Assembly (NCBI RefSeq): GCF_016093295.1 | Contig: NZ_JAEDAL010000006.1 | Span: 62,001-126,000 of the forward strand | Length of the DNA: 64,000 nt | Direction: 5' to 3' | Source of the DNA: Inhella gelatinilytica | GTDB lineage: Bacteria; Pseudomonadota; Gammaproteobacteria; Burkholderiales; Burkholderiaceae_C | Part shown: positions 45,481 to 54,964 of the stretch, one piece after another | Layout of the letters: every line of letters begins with the position of its first letter | How positions within the stretch are numbered: position 1 is the first letter of the stretch | The notes under the pieces: generated by a model | What the model was told of the DNA's origin: nothing | Databases searched by the model: none | Seen by the model: only the letters and a program-made list of their open reading frames with translations | Program-made: the position numbers and the translations under genes

Positions 45481-45682
45481 GGTGTTTCCTTTGAAACTGA
45501 AAAAGGGGGATGAAAGCCAACACCCCACGAGCTGAACGGCCCACAGGGGAGAAACACTCAAGAGCAATCAGGGGGTGAAGCTGTAGCGAGCCGCTCGCGA
45601 GATGAGGCCTGGGGAAGGCCAGCGGGGCTGCAGAAAGACCGTTTTGGAAAAGGTCCTGCGCGAATCTCTTTCGAATATACCA
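45481..45682 (-). promoter_or_regulatory. Cold-shock gene promoter and long 5' leader
   Basis: On the minus strand an extended -10, TGGTATATT, covers 45682-45674, with no strong -35. The predicted start near 45667 gives a leader of about 187 nt before the ATG at 45480. This is in the size range of thermosensitive cspA leaders. The rest of the 364-base spacer to 45844 holds the hairpin at 45807-45823 and no other gene that I can support. Confidence 0.55.
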
Positions 45683-45806
45683 CCGATCCACCCTTCCGGA
45701 TAGAAATTCGTTGAATCGAAGCATTCAGGCGGCACCCCACCGGCTTGCGCGGCCCGCGCCCATTCGCATTTCCCCTTAATCCCTCAGCAGGATCACCCCC
45801 TATCCT

Positions 45807-45823
45807 GGGGAGTCCGACTCCCC
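45807..45823 (+). other. Perfect hairpin just before the chemoreceptor start
   Basis: GGGGAGT, loop CCG, ACTCCCC, followed by GTATTTCTTTGGGTG, in which GGGTG is the likely ribosome site. The T-rich tail makes it a weak attenuator candidate; it could instead limit ribosome access. Confidence 0.5.
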
Positions 45824-45844
45824 GTATTTCTTTGGGTGAACCCC

Positions 45845-47788
45845 ATGCTGGCGACCTTCTTTTCTCCCGCCGTGCGCTTGATGCGCAACTTGCCGTTGGC
45901 GCAAAAGTTCGCCGTGGTCTGTCTGGCCTTTTTGGCCCCCCTGCTCTTTTTGCTGTACACGGTGGTCAGCGACCGCAGCGAGGCCCACGCCTTCACCGAA
46001 AAGGAAGTGCTGGGGATCGCCGCCATTCGCGCCTTTGATGGCGCTTACATCCCCGTGATGAGTTGGCGCGGGGCCTTTGCGGGCGCCACGGCGCAGCAAG
46101 CCGGGGCACTGGAGCGCCGCAACGCGTCTGCGGCCGAGGCGGACAAGCATTTCGCCGGTTTCGAGACCTACCTCAAGACCAGTGGCGACCCCATCGGGCT
46201 GGCGGAGCCTTTCGCTGGGCTGCGCAAGCGCTGGGACGCGCTCAAGGCCAGCAGCCCCAAGGACCCGCAGGAGGCTTTCGAACAAGCCAACGCGCTGGTC
46301 GCCGATGTGCGCGGTTTTTTGGAATTGGTGGCCAACAACTCCAACTTGGCGCTGGACCCCGACGCCGACACCTACGCCCTGATGCTGACCTACACCAGCG
46401 AGATGCCCCGGCTGATGGACGCCCTCTCGCGCGTGCGCAGCGTGGGCCGTTACCTCGCCGATGGCCAGATCGCCGACGATCCGGAGATGTTCATGGCGAT
46501 GCACAACGCCGACGCCCTGCTGGATGAATACACCGGTCGGGCCCAGGCGGCCTACGCCCTAGCCAAGGCCGCAAACCCGGAAGCGGTCGCCGCCCTCCCA
46601 CTGGGGGCCTTGGATCTGGTGGAAAAGCAAATTACCCCGCGCATTGACGCCGAATTCGCCTGGGGTGCCGCCCCCAAGGCCAATGGCACTGAATGGGGCA
46701 AGTCAGTGAACGGCGTGTTGGAGCACATTGAGGAGTTGCACGATGCGGGCGGCGAGGCGCTGGAGATCCTGCTGCATGCGCGGGAAGCGCGCCTCAAGCG
46801 TCAGATTGCGGTCGCACTGGTGGCGGCAAGCGCGTTCATCGTGCTGGGGATGTACTTGCTGGTGGGCTTCTACTCAGCCGCGCAAAGCACCTTCAATGCG
46901 CTCGGCCGCCGCCTGACCAAACTCGGCCGGGGTGACTTCACGACGGACGCCCAATTGGTGGGCAAGGACGAACTGGCCCGCGCAGGCAACCAACTCAGCG
47001 ACGCCATGGGCGACTTGAGCCTGTTGGTGCTGCAGGTGCGTTCGACAGCGGAGGAAATCAGCCTCGCCGTGGCCGAAATTGCCGCCGCCAACAACGACCT
47101 ATCCAACCGGGGCGTGCAGCTGGCCGCCGTGGTGGAGGAGACCAGCGCCAGCACCGCCACGCTGGAAGATGCAGTCGGCACCAACATGGCCAGCGCCCAC
47201 GAAGCCAACGAGTTGGTGCAAAGCGCGGCGTCGGTGGCGGGTCGCGGGGGTGCCGTGGTCGAACAGGCCGTGCGCGCCATGAGCGGCATCACCGAGAGCA
47301 GCCAAAAGATCGGCGACATCATTCAGGTCATCGACACCATCGCCTTCCAAACCAACATCCTGGCGCTGAATGCCGCCGTGGAAGCCGCACGGGCCGGCGA
47401 GCAGGGGCGCGGCTTTGCGGTGGTGGCCAGCGAGGTGCGGGCCCTGGCCCAGCGCAGCGCCGGGGCGGCACGGGAAATCAAGACCCTGATTCAATCCTCC
47501 ATCGACACCGTGACCGAGGGGGGGCAGTACGTGAACGAGGCCGGCAGCACCATGAATGAAATGGTGCACGCCATTGAGCGCGTGGCGGCTTTGATGGGCG
47601 ACATCACGCGTCAAAGCAACACGCAGGCGCAGCAGATTCGGGAGCTCGGGGCGGCCATCCGAGAAGTCGACGGCAACGTGCAGCAAAACGCGGCCATGGT
47701 GGAGCAAACCGCCGCCACCTCGTCCACGCTCAATGAGCGGGCGCGATCGCTGTCCGAAATCGCCGCGCAGTTCCGCACCGACGTGTAA
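45845..47788 (+). CDS. Methyl-accepting chemotaxis protein
   Basis: 647 residues. N-terminal TM segment (FAVVCLAFLAPLLFLLYTVV), a large periplasmic ligand domain (~residues 45-320), second TM segment (ALVAASAFIVLGMYLLVGF), HAMP, and an MCP signalling domain with the conserved tip IDTIAFQTNILALNAAVEAA. The sensor domain is helical and of a type I cannot name. I prefer ATG 45845 since GGGTG lies at good distance; GTG 45836 is an alternative. It is followed after 19 bases by a PAS-containing chemoreceptor, probably co-expressed. Confidence 0.94.
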   Translation: MLATFFSPAVRLMRNLPLAQKFAVVCLAFLAPLLFLLYTVVSDRSEAHAFTEKEVLGIAAIRAFDGAYIPVMSWRGAFAGATAQQAGALERRNASAAEADKHFAGFETYLKTSGDPIGLAEPFAGLRKRWDALKASSPKDPQEAFEQANALVADVRGFLELVANNSNLALDPDADTYALMLTYTSEMPRLMDALSRVRSVGRYLADGQIADDPEMFMAMHNADALLDEYTGRAQAAYALAKAANPEAVAALPLGALDLVEKQITPRIDAEFAWGAAPKANGTEWGKSVNGVLEHIEELHDAGGEALEILLHAREARLKRQIAVALVAASAFIVLGMYLLVGFYSAAQSTFNALGRRLTKLGRGDFTTDAQLVGKDELARAGNQLSDAMGDLSLLVLQVRSTAEEISLAVAEIAAANNDLSNRGVQLAAVVEETSASTATLEDAVGTNMASAHEANELVQSAASVAGRGGAVVEQAVRAMSGITESSQKIGDIIQVIDTIAFQTNILALNAAVEAARAGEQGRGFAVVASEVRALAQRSAGAAREIKTLIQSSIDTVTEGGQYVNEAGSTMNEMVHAIERVAALMGDITRQSNTQAQQIRELGAAIREVDGNVQQNAAMVEQTAATSSTLNERARSLSEIAAQFRTDV

Positions 47789-47807
47789 GCCTTGAGACCG
47801 AGCGACC

Positions 47808-49445
47808 ATGCGCATCAACCACCCTGTCACCGGCCGCGAGTTCCCCTTTCCTGTCGGCAAGACGCTGGTCAGCGTCACCGACACCAAAGGCCGCATCACC
47901 TACTGCAACAAGGCATTCGTCGAGGTCAGCGGCTTCACCATCGACGAGTTGCTGGGGCAACCGCACAACCTGGTGCGCCATCCGGACATGCCCGAGGAGG
48001 CCTTCCGCGACCTGTGGGCCACCATCGAAAAAGGCCTGCCCTGGCGGGGGCCCGTGAAGAACCGGCGCAAGAACGGGGACCACTACTGGGTTCTGGCCAA
48101 TGCCACGCCCATGATGGACGGCGACCGCATCACGGGCTTCTTGTCGGTGCGCGTGCCCTGCCCACGCACCCTGATCCAGAAGGCGGAAAGCGCCTACGCG
48201 CAGATGCGCGACGAGAAGGCGCGGGGCGAGCGCAAGCTGACGCTGCAGCAAGGCCAGTTCCGTCGTGTAGACCGCGCCGGCCGCACGCTCGAAGCCTTAA
48301 CGCCCGGTCCGCAAAGTTGGCTGTATTTGGCGCTGCTGGGGCCCGTGTTGGCGACCATGGCAGCCGCGTGGTGGTTGCCCAAAGGCTGGGCGCTGGGCGC
48401 GGCCTTGCTGTTCACGGGCCTGGGTTTGGCCGTGGTGCAGCGCATCAGCCAAGCGCCCCTGAATCGCCTGCTGGAAGACGCCCGCAAGCTGGGCTCCGGG
48501 GACATGACCCAGGAGGTGCAGGTTGACGCCGAAGGCTTGATCGGCCAGCTTCAGGCCGCGCTGAACCAGTTGGCCGTGAACCTGCGCACCGTGGTGCTGG
48601 ATGCCCGCTACGACATCGAGCAGATTCAGTCGCATGTGAAGGCGATCCAGACCGAAGCGAAGGACTTGGCCCGCCGTACCGAAGCGCAAGCCGCCAACTT
48701 GCAGTCCACCGCCGCCAGCATGGAGGAGATCACCGGCACGGTGGCCAACACCACGCTGTCGGCCCAGCGCGGCACGGACATGGCCAGCGACACCGCCCGC
48801 GTGGCACAAGACAGCCAAACCAGCGTGCAAGAGGTCAGCCAAAGCATGGCGGCGATTCAAGACTCCACCCATCGGATTGGCGAGATGGTTCAAGTCGTGG
48901 AGGGCGTGGCGTTTCAGACCAACATGCTGGCCCTCAACGCCTCCGTCGAAGCGGCCCGCGCCGGCGAGGCCGGCAGCGGCTTTGCCGTGGTGGCCGAAGA
49001 AGTCCGGGCGCTGGCTGGCCGTGCCGCCGAGGCCGCTCGCGAAATTCGCCGCCTGATCGCCGAGTCCACCGAGCGGGTCGCAACCGGCGACAGCCAGACC
49101 AGCATGGCCCGCACCCGGGTCGATGCGGCGCTGGCCTCCGTTGCCAGCGTGCACCAAGCCCTCGCCGAGATTCAGACCGCCGCACAAGAGCAGCAGCAAG
49201 GCATTCAGCAGGTCAACGACGCCATCACCCGGCTGGATGAAACCACCAAACAGAACACTGCGTTGGTCGAAGAGCTCTCCGCGGCAACCGCTGACATGGC
49301 CCGGCAAATCGACCTGGTCAGCACCTCCACCCGCCTTTTCCGCTTGCAGCGGGGAGAAAAAACGGTGTCCGAGTTGGATGCCGTGGAATTGCGCAAACTG
49401 CACCGCGCAGGGTCGGCCCGCGACCCCGTCGATGGGGCACCCTGA
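47808..49445 (+). CDS. PAS-domain (Aer-like) methyl-accepting chemotaxis protein
   Basis: 545 residues. An N-terminal PAS domain with [33 protein letters not shown] matches the Aer FAD-binding PAS, suggesting aerotaxis or energy taxis. There is no periplasmic sensor: one or two central hydrophobic segments (residues ~165-205) anchor it, followed by HAMP-like sequence and a signalling tip ([20 protein letters not shown]). Together with the preceding gene this forms a two-receptor operon with no che genes in view. Confidence 0.94.
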   Translation: MRINHPVTGREFPFPVGKTLVSVTDTKGRITYCNKAFVEVSGFTIDELLGQPHNLVRHPDMPEEAFRDLWATIEKGLPWRGPVKNRRKNGDHYWVLANATPMMDGDRITGFLSVRVPCPRTLIQKAESAYAQMRDEKARGERKLTLQQGQFRRVDRAGRTLEALTPGPQSWLYLALLGPVLATMAAAWWLPKGWALGAALLFTGLGLAVVQRISQAPLNRLLEDARKLGSGDMTQEVQVDAEGLIGQLQAALNQLAVNLRTVVLDARYDIEQIQSHVKAIQTEAKDLARRTEAQAANLQSTAASMEEITGTVANTTLSAQRGTDMASDTARVAQDSQTSVQEVSQSMAAIQDSTHRIGEMVQVVEGVAFQTNMLALNASVEAARAGEAGSGFAVVAEEVRALAGRAAEAAREIRRLIAESTERVATGDSQTSMARTRVDAALASVASVHQALAEIQTAAQEQQQGIQQVNDAITRLDETTKQNTALVEELSAATADMARQIDLVSTSTRLFRLQRGEKTVSELDAVELRKLHRAGSARDPVDGAP

Positions 49446-49476
49446 AGCGCCCGCCCGCTGGCGACCGCAATGAGAA

Positions 49477-49494
49477 AGGGCCCCGGAGGGCCCT
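49477..49494 (-). terminator. Terminator-like hairpin after the TonB-type gene
   Basis: AGGGCCC, loop, GGGCCCT; read on the minus strand it is followed by TTCTCATT, a moderate T tract. It lies between the convergent chemoreceptor and TonB-type genes and probably serves the latter. Confidence 0.55.
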
Positions 49495-49539
49495 CGTGCG
49501 TTGGCGCAGGCTCCGATGGGGCCCCGCCGGCTGAGTTGA

Positions 49540-49854
49540 TCACTCGTCGTTGTTGAACACCAAGCGCACTTCGTGGGTCTGCTTTTCGCCCGCAGCTTCG
49601 AAGCGCCACTCTTTCAGCGCCTCCACCGCGGCGCGGTCAAACACCCGACGCGGCTGGGCTTCCACGATTTCCACCTCGGACACCTTGCCGTCGCCCGTGA
49701 TCGTGAGCTTGGCACGGACGGTGCCGTTGTTCACATGTTGACGCGCAGCCTCGGCGGGAAATTCCGGCGCCACTTTCTTCACCACCTTCGGCGCAGCGAA
49801 GGCGAGTGTGGCGGACAGGGTCAGGGTCAGGGCCAAGAGGGAACGCAGCAACAC
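49540..49854 (-). CDS. Small TonB C-terminal domain protein
   Basis: 104 residues. GTG 49854 is preceded by GGAG and gives a signal peptide (LLRSLLALTLTLSATLAFA). The mature part is a TonB-type C-terminal domain: PEFPAEAARQHVNNGTVRAKLTITGDGKVSEVEIV, then FDRAAVEALKEWRF. It lacks the N-terminal membrane anchor and Pro-rich span of true TonB, so it is a soluble periplasmic TonB-box-like protein of unclear partner. Confidence 0.9.
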   Translation of the reverse strand: MLLRSLLALTLTLSATLAFAAPKVVKKVAPEFPAEAARQHVNNGTVRAKLTITGDGKVSEVEIVEAQPRRVFDRAAVEALKEWRFEAAGEKQTHEVRLVFNNDE

Positions 49855-50036
49855 AGAATCTCCAAATCGGTTCAATTCAGGGCCGGCACAGCGCCGGGAG
49901 CGAAGTCCGGCATTGTGCGTAAAAACCCTTGTCACCCCCCTCATTCGCGGGGGAGTAAACCGTGTGCAATGTCACACAGACGCCACTTGCCTGACATCTA
50001 CCGCGAACCGCCGCAGGGGCGCGGGCGCGGCGGCCG

Positions 50037-50960
50037 TTACCGCTGGGCGGTCAGCAGAAAGGACAGCACGTCGGGCAAGCGGTCTCGCCAAGCCCCCTCG
50101 TTGTGGCCCGTGCCCGCGTAAACGCGGCTCACAAACGTGGGCGCCTTGAAGCCCCGCGCACCACAAAACGCATCGATGCGGGCCTGGGCCATGTCGTACT
50201 GCGCATCGAGCTCTTGATCCCCCCGGTCCATCCACCAGCGGACCGTGGCGGGGTCCGGCGCCCGTTCCGTCAAATAGGCCACCGCGGCCGCCGGAAATTC
50301 GTCATTGCGCTCCCACAGCCCAATCCAATGCGTACTCAGGCAGGCCGCACTGCCGAACACCCTCGGGTATTCGCACAAGCCGTACGCACTGATCAGCCCA
50401 CCCATGCTGGAGCCGAGCAAGTGCGTGTGCTGGCGCTCGGGCCGCGTGGCGTATTGCGCATCCACGCGCGGTTTGACCTCCTCAACAAGGTAGCGCAGGT
50501 AGGCATCGCCCAATGGGCGCCCCAACAGGGCCTCGCGCACATACCGCTCCCGCAAGGGCCCTGGAAGGTGGGGTAAAAACCCCTGCGGGAAGTACTCCGC
50601 CCGGCGGGTCTCGCCCCCATTCCAGGGCGCCACCACGATGAAATCCGTCAACTGCCCTTGCGTCAGCAGCGGGGCCGCCATGCGGTCCAGCTCCCAGGCT
50701 CTTTTGTTCCACGTGCTGCCCGGGTCAAGCATCATTTGGCCGTCATGGGCGTAGATCACCGCATAGCGCCGACGCTGGGGGTCGTAACCGGGCGGGAGCC
50801 ACACCTCAACCGGTCGGGCCGCCAGTTCGCGGGGACGCCAGGTTGGCAACCGCTCCAGCCGCCCGGGGCGTTCCGCAGCCCAGGCCGTCGAAGCCCACGC
50901 CACACCGAGTGACGCCACGCCCCCCACGGCCTGACGACGAGAAATCAAAGGGTTCCGCAT
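50037..50960 (-). CDS. Secreted alpha/beta-hydrolase esterase (Esterase D-like)
   Basis: 307 residues. A Tat-type leader (ISRRQAVGGVASLGVAWA) precedes an esterase fold: VEVWLPPGYDPQRRRYAVIYAHDGQ and the nucleophile elbow GSSMGG, with GHNEGAW supplying the likely catalytic His. The family covers siderophore esterases, feruloyl esterases and similar enzymes. It diverges from a SusA-like glucan hydrolase, so a role in starch or oligosaccharide use is possible but unproven. Confidence 0.91.
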   Translation of the reverse strand: MRNPLISRRQAVGGVASLGVAWASTAWAAERPGRLERLPTWRPRELAARPVEVWLPPGYDPQRRRYAVIYAHDGQMMLDPGSTWNKRAWELDRMAAPLLTQGQLTDFIVVAPWNGGETRRAEYFPQGFLPHLPGPLRERYVREALLGRPLGDAYLRYLVEEVKPRVDAQYATRPERQHTHLLGSSMGGLISAYGLCEYPRVFGSAACLSTHWIGLWERNDEFPAAAVAYLTERAPDPATVRWWMDRGDQELDAQYDMAQARIDAFCGARGFKAPTFVSRVYAGTGHNEGAWRDRLPDVLSFLLTAQR

Positions 50961-50979
50961 GCCGCAAGCCTGCCTGAAA

Positions 50980-50994
50980 TGTAGCCAAACTACA
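50980..50994. promoter_or_regulatory. Inverted repeat TGTAG-N5-CTACA
   Basis: TGTAGCCAAACTACA in the spacer between the divergent esterase and glucan hydrolase genes. A half-site AACTACA recurs at 51068-51074. It looks like an operator for a sugar regulator, identity unknown. Confidence 0.5.
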
Positions 50995-51032
50995 AGTCGC
51001 AAATTCCCAAATTGAGAAAACAAGCCACTGGA

Positions 51033-51067
51033 TGTCGAATGACAATCGATCGACTTCCTTGAGTCGA
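51033..51067. promoter_or_regulatory. Two further short palindromes before the glucan hydrolase
   Basis: TGTC-GAAT-GACA at 51033-51044 and TCGACT-TCCTTG-AGTCGA at 51050-51067. They fill the leader just upstream of the ATG at 51083 and may be operator or RNA-structure elements. Confidence 0.4.
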
Positions 51068-51082
51068 ACTACACCGCTCATC

Positions 51083-52951
51083 ATGCACCCCCGTTCGCTC
51101 CCCTTGACCCTGCTGATTGGCCTTCTGTCGCTCGCGGCCCCGGCCGCCCCCCGGATTGACCACCTGGAGCCCCCACACTGGTGGGTGGGGATGAAAGAGC
51201 CCTTGCTACAGCTGCTGGTCGAAGGCCCGGACCTGCGTCGCGCCCGCGTCCGTTTGGAGCAAGCACCCAAGGGCGTTGGCTTGCGCAACGTGGACTACCC
51301 CGGCGGCGCCGACGCGGTGGCCATCAACCTGCACATCGCCCCCCAGGCCCAGCCCGGCACCGTGACCCTGCGACTGACCGACCCGCAGGGGAACAGCGTG
51401 CTGCAGCGCTTCGAGATCAAACCGCGTGCACCGGGGTCCGCGCAGCGCCAAGGCTTTGGCCCGCGCGATGCCATCTATCTGGTGGTTCCCGATCGTTTTG
51501 CCCAGGATGCACCCACGAAGGCCCTGCCCCCCCACCTGGTGGAGCCGATCGGCTCCCGGCTCAACCCGGGAGACCGCCACGGCGGCGACCTCACCGGCCT
51601 TCGCCAGGCCCTGCCGTACATCGCCGGGCTGGGGTTCACCCAACTCTGGCCCACACCCTTGGTGGAAAACAACGCGGCGCGCTACAGCTACCACGGCTAC
51701 GGCGCTAGCGACTTCTACCGCATCGACCCCCGCTTCGGCGCCCACACCGACTACTTGGCCCTGAGCCAGGAGGCCCGTCAGCGCGGCGTGGGGCTGATCC
51801 AAGACATCGTGCTGAATCACATCAGCACCAGCCACCGCTGGATGCAAAACCCCCCCAGTTCGGACTGGGTGAATCAGTGGCCGAGCTACACCGAGACCCA
51901 CCATGCCCGGATGAGCTTGCAGGACCCGCATGCCGCGCCGAGCGATCGCCAACGGTTTGCCAGCGGCTGGTTCTCGCCCAACATGCCCGACCTGAACCAG
52001 CGCAACCCCTTCGTGGCGACCTACCTCACGCAGATGTCGATCTGGTGGGTCGAAGAGGCGGGGCTTTCGGGCATCCGGACCGACACCTATTCGTACTCGG
52101 ACCGCGACTTCCTGGCCCGCTGGTCGGCCAGACTGATGGCCGAATACCCCAAGCTGAACATCGTGGGCGAAGAGTGGAGCCCGCACCCGGCCGTGGTGGC
52201 CTACTGGCAGCGCGGCAAACGCAATCACGACGGCTATGTGAGTCATCCGCCCAGCATGATGGACTTCCCGCTGCACGGCGCACTGCTGGCCTCGCTGTCC
52301 GAGTCCGACGGCCACGACAGCGGCTTCACCAAGCTCTACGAGGCGCTGGCGCACGACTTCGTCTACCCGGCGCCCGAGCAGCTCGTTCTGTTCGAAGGCA
52401 ACCACGACACCCCGCGCGTGTTCAGCCTACTCAAAGAGGACGCCACTGCCGTGCGGATGGCGCTCAGCTTCATGGCCACCGCCCCGCGCATTCCGCAGTT
52501 CTTCTACGGCGACGAAGTCCTGTTCACCAGCCCGGCCCAGCGCGACGACGGGCGCGTACGCGCGCCCATGCCGGGCGGCTGGGCCGGCGACGCCGCGAAT
52601 GCCTTCAGCGCCGCGGGCTTGAGCCCCGACCAAAGGGCCATGCAGGACTTCGTGCGCCGCCTCTTCAATTGGCGCAAGGCCGAACCGTTGATCCACACGG
52701 GCCGGACGATGCAATACGCACCCCGCGACGGCGTGTATGTGCTGTTCCGCTACCAGCCCGGTGAATCCCGCCGCGTGATGCTGGTGCTGAACAAGAACGC
52801 GGGCGAAACCCGGCTGCCACTGACGCACTTTCCCGAAATGACTCCAGGGGTGCGTACCGTGCGCGACGCTCTGGGCGGCCCCAGCCCCACGCTGCAGGAC
52901 GGTGTGCTCCGCCTGCCGGGGCGCGGCGCTTACGTGCTGGAGCTGCGCTGA
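51083..52951 (+). CDS. Periplasmic alpha-glucan hydrolase (SusA/neopullulanase-like, GH13)
   Basis: 622 residues. Signal peptide (SLPLTLLIGLLSLAAPAAP), then a cyclomaltodextrinase-type N-terminal beta domain and a GH13 barrel. Catalytic residues are readable: nucleophile D334 (GIRTDTYSY), acid/base E363 (IVGEEWS), and D442 (EGNHDTPR). The N-terminal domain and IYLVVPDRFAQ are typical of SusA-like neopullulanases acting on cyclodextrins and maltodextrins. ATG 51083 is used; the 51032 TTG would run into the spacer palindromes. It overlaps the convergent DUF2062 gene by 22 bases. Confidence 0.94.
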   Translation: MHPRSLPLTLLIGLLSLAAPAAPRIDHLEPPHWWVGMKEPLLQLLVEGPDLRRARVRLEQAPKGVGLRNVDYPGGADAVAINLHIAPQAQPGTVTLRLTDPQGNSVLQRFEIKPRAPGSAQRQGFGPRDAIYLVVPDRFAQDAPTKALPPHLVEPIGSRLNPGDRHGGDLTGLRQALPYIAGLGFTQLWPTPLVENNAARYSYHGYGASDFYRIDPRFGAHTDYLALSQEARQRGVGLIQDIVLNHISTSHRWMQNPPSSDWVNQWPSYTETHHARMSLQDPHAAPSDRQRFASGWFSPNMPDLNQRNPFVATYLTQMSIWWVEEAGLSGIRTDTYSYSDRDFLARWSARLMAEYPKLNIVGEEWSPHPAVVAYWQRGKRNHDGYVSHPPSMMDFPLHGALLASLSESDGHDSGFTKLYEALAHDFVYPAPEQLVLFEGNHDTPRVFSLLKEDATAVRMALSFMATAPRIPQFFYGDEVLFTSPAQRDDGRVRAPMPGGWAGDAANAFSAAGLSPDQRAMQDFVRRLFNWRKAEPLIHTGRTMQYAPRDGVYVLFRYQPGESRRVMLVLNKNAGETRLPLTHFPEMTPGVRTVRDALGGPSPTLQDGVLRLPGRGAYVLELR

Positions 52952-53496
52952 GGGCGGGACCGTGGGTGGCGCCGGGCCCACTTCCAACGGACCACAGCGG
53001 CCCACCCGGCATAGACCAACAACCAGGTTAGCGATCCAAAGACCACGGCAAACACCAGCAGCCCCAAAAACAGCGGCTTGCCAATCGCCTGCAGGCGCTC
53101 GGTCCAACTCATGTTGTCCCTTTCGGGGGATTCTGCGGCCTCCTCCTGCCCCCAATCAGCAGCACGCACGGTGGGAGCTTCTCCCAGCATCACACTGCCC
53201 GTTTTGTAGGCCGCAAAACCAATCGGCGCATAGGTCAGGGGGTTGGATACCAGCGTCGAGAACGCCGCAACTGGCAGGTTGGCGCGCAGAACCAAAGCCA
53301 ACGTGGCTGCGCCTGCAATCTGCAACACGGGGATCAAGAGGCCAAAAAATACCCCGATCCCCGCCCCCGCCGCCACCCGTCGGCGTGTCAGTTGCCATAG
53401 CCATGGGCGTCGCAACAGCGGCCCCAACCAGCGCAAACCGGGGTGAGCTTTGAGCGTCTCTTCGGTGGGAATCTTCGATTGCAGCCAGCGTCGCAT
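52930..53496 (-). CDS. DUF2062 membrane protein
   Basis: 188 residues. The DUF2062 core is clear: RRVAAGAGIGVFFGLLIP, then LRANLPVAAFSTLVSNPLTYAPIG, with three hydrophobic segments. The Arg-rich tail (KWARRHPRSRPQR) is cytoplasmic. Function of the family is unknown. ATG 53496 with GAGTGA upstream is preferred over TTG 53508. It overlaps the glucan hydrolase at its 3' end. Confidence 0.92.
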   Translation of the reverse strand: MRRWLQSKIPTEETLKAHPGLRWLGPLLRRPWLWQLTRRRVAAGAGIGVFFGLLIPVLQIAGAATLALVLRANLPVAAFSTLVSNPLTYAPIGFAAYKTGSVMLGEAPTVRAADWGQEEAAESPERDNMSWTERLQAIGKPLFLGLLVFAVVFGSLTWLLVYAGWAAVVRWKWARRHPRSRPQRSSST

Positions 53497-53534
53497 GGGG
53501 TCACTCAAAAGTTGAGGCGCAGGGGTACTCGGAC

Positions 53535-54794
53535 TTACAGCAGGCGAAACGCCAGGATGGCAACCACCGTCGGTGGCAAGGCACCAATCAACAAACCCAG
53601 CGGCGAGATCGCCCCGTCGTCAAATTTGCTGCGCAGGATGGACACGCCTGCCGGGTTGGGCGCGTTGGCAATCACCGTGAGGCCGCCGCCCGTGACCGCG
53701 CCGGCCACCAGCGCAACCTTGAACTCGTCGCTCAGACCCTCGACCAACGAGCCCAGGTAGGTGAGCGCCGCGTTGTCCGTGATGGCCGTGAGCGCCGTCG
53801 CTCCAAAGAACACCGCATCGGCGTCCATCTTCATCAGCACCGGTTGCAGCCACCACTGCTGCAGCCCGCCCAGCACCACCAAGCCGCCCAGGAAGAAGGC
53901 CACCAGCAAGGCCTCGCGCAGGATCAGCGGGTCTTGATGGCGGCGGTACGCCGTCGCAAACCCAATGAAGAACAACAGCAGGCCGATAAACACCGGCGGG
54001 TGGTGCGCAAACACCACCACACCCAGCAAGAAGAGCAGGTGAACGGCCACCACGGTCAGGGGCACCGGTGCAGCCGCTTGTTCGGGCCGCTGCGCCATGT
54101 GGGCCAGCTCCTTGCGAAAGAGCAGCATGGCGCAGCCCGCGTTCACTGCCACGGCGACGGCAGCCTTCCACCCAAAGGTGCTGACCATGAACCACAGGTC
54201 CCAGTTCCATTTGCCGGCGACCATCAGCACCGGCGGTGCCGCAAAGGGCGTGAGCGTGCCACCGATGGAGATGTTGACGAACAGCACCCCCAACGTCGTG
54301 TACTTGAGCTTGGTCGAAACTTCACGGCTGAACAGGGTGTCGCGCAGCATCAGCGCTGCGAGCGTCATGGCCGCAGGCTCGGTGATGAAACTGCCCAGCA
54401 ACGGCACCAGGGCCAGCAGCAGGAAATACAGGGCCATCCCCCGCGGCAAGGGCACGAAACGCGCCACGCCCTGCACCAGGCTCCCGGCGAACTGCAAGAT
54501 GGGGCGTGTGCCGGCCACCACCATGATGGCGAAGACGAATAGCGGCTCGGTGAAATTGCGCGAGTCCAGATAGGCCGTCGCCTCCGCCTTGCCCATCAGC
54601 GCAAACATGCTGACCATGAGCACCAAGGCCCAGAAGCCAAACACGACTTCCACCTCCCCCAGCAAGTGCCACAGCCCGGCATGGCGCGGCTGCGTGTGGG
54701 CCAGGCGCTCGAAGGTCTTGGTGGAGAAGGTGTGGATCAGCGCCAGTCCGAAGAGGACGGCGGCCAGGATTTGCAAGGGGGTCGGGTCGGTCAT
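53535..54794 (-). CDS. Putative Na+/H+ antiporter (NhaB/NhaD-like, Na_H_antiport_3)
   Basis: 419 residues, about eleven membrane segments. Features such as GSFITEPAAMTLAALML, NISIGGTLTPFAAPPVLM, FFGATALTAITDNAALTYLGSL and the tail TGGGLTVIANAPNPAG match the bacterial putative Na+/H+ antiporter group. It expels Na+ in exchange for protons by family inference. It starts at ATG 54794 and is 38 bases from the DUF2062 gene, on the same strand. Confidence 0.9.
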   Translation of the reverse strand: MTDPTPLQILAAVLFGLALIHTFSTKTFERLAHTQPRHAGLWHLLGEVEVVFGFWALVLMVSMFALMGKAEATAYLDSRNFTEPLFVFAIMVVAGTRPILQFAGSLVQGVARFVPLPRGMALYFLLLALVPLLGSFITEPAAMTLAALMLRDTLFSREVSTKLKYTTLGVLFVNISIGGTLTPFAAPPVLMVAGKWNWDLWFMVSTFGWKAAVAVAVNAGCAMLLFRKELAHMAQRPEQAAAPVPLTVVAVHLLFLLGVVVFAHHPPVFIGLLLFFIGFATAYRRHQDPLILREALLVAFFLGGLVVLGGLQQWWLQPVLMKMDADAVFFGATALTAITDNAALTYLGSLVEGLSDEFKVALVAGAVTGGGLTVIANAPNPAGVSILRSKFDDGAISPLGLLIGALPPTVVAILAFRLL

Positions 54795-54964
54795 GGGTTT
54801 ACACGCAAAAAAGCCGCGTGGCGGCCCGACCAGCGCGTAAAACCTGCTGCGCGCCTCGCGGCGCGGCAACACCCTGGGTCGCCAGTTTACGCACTTGACC
54901 CAGGGCAAGCCGGCCAAGCGGCCTTGCCCCTATGCTGGATCGGTCCTCCTCTGAGTGTTCAAGC

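Noticed and set aside
49961-49977. GTGTG-N6-CACAC as a CRP site
   Set aside because: It lacks the A/T positions of the TGTGA-N6-TCACA consensus when aligned with proper spacing.
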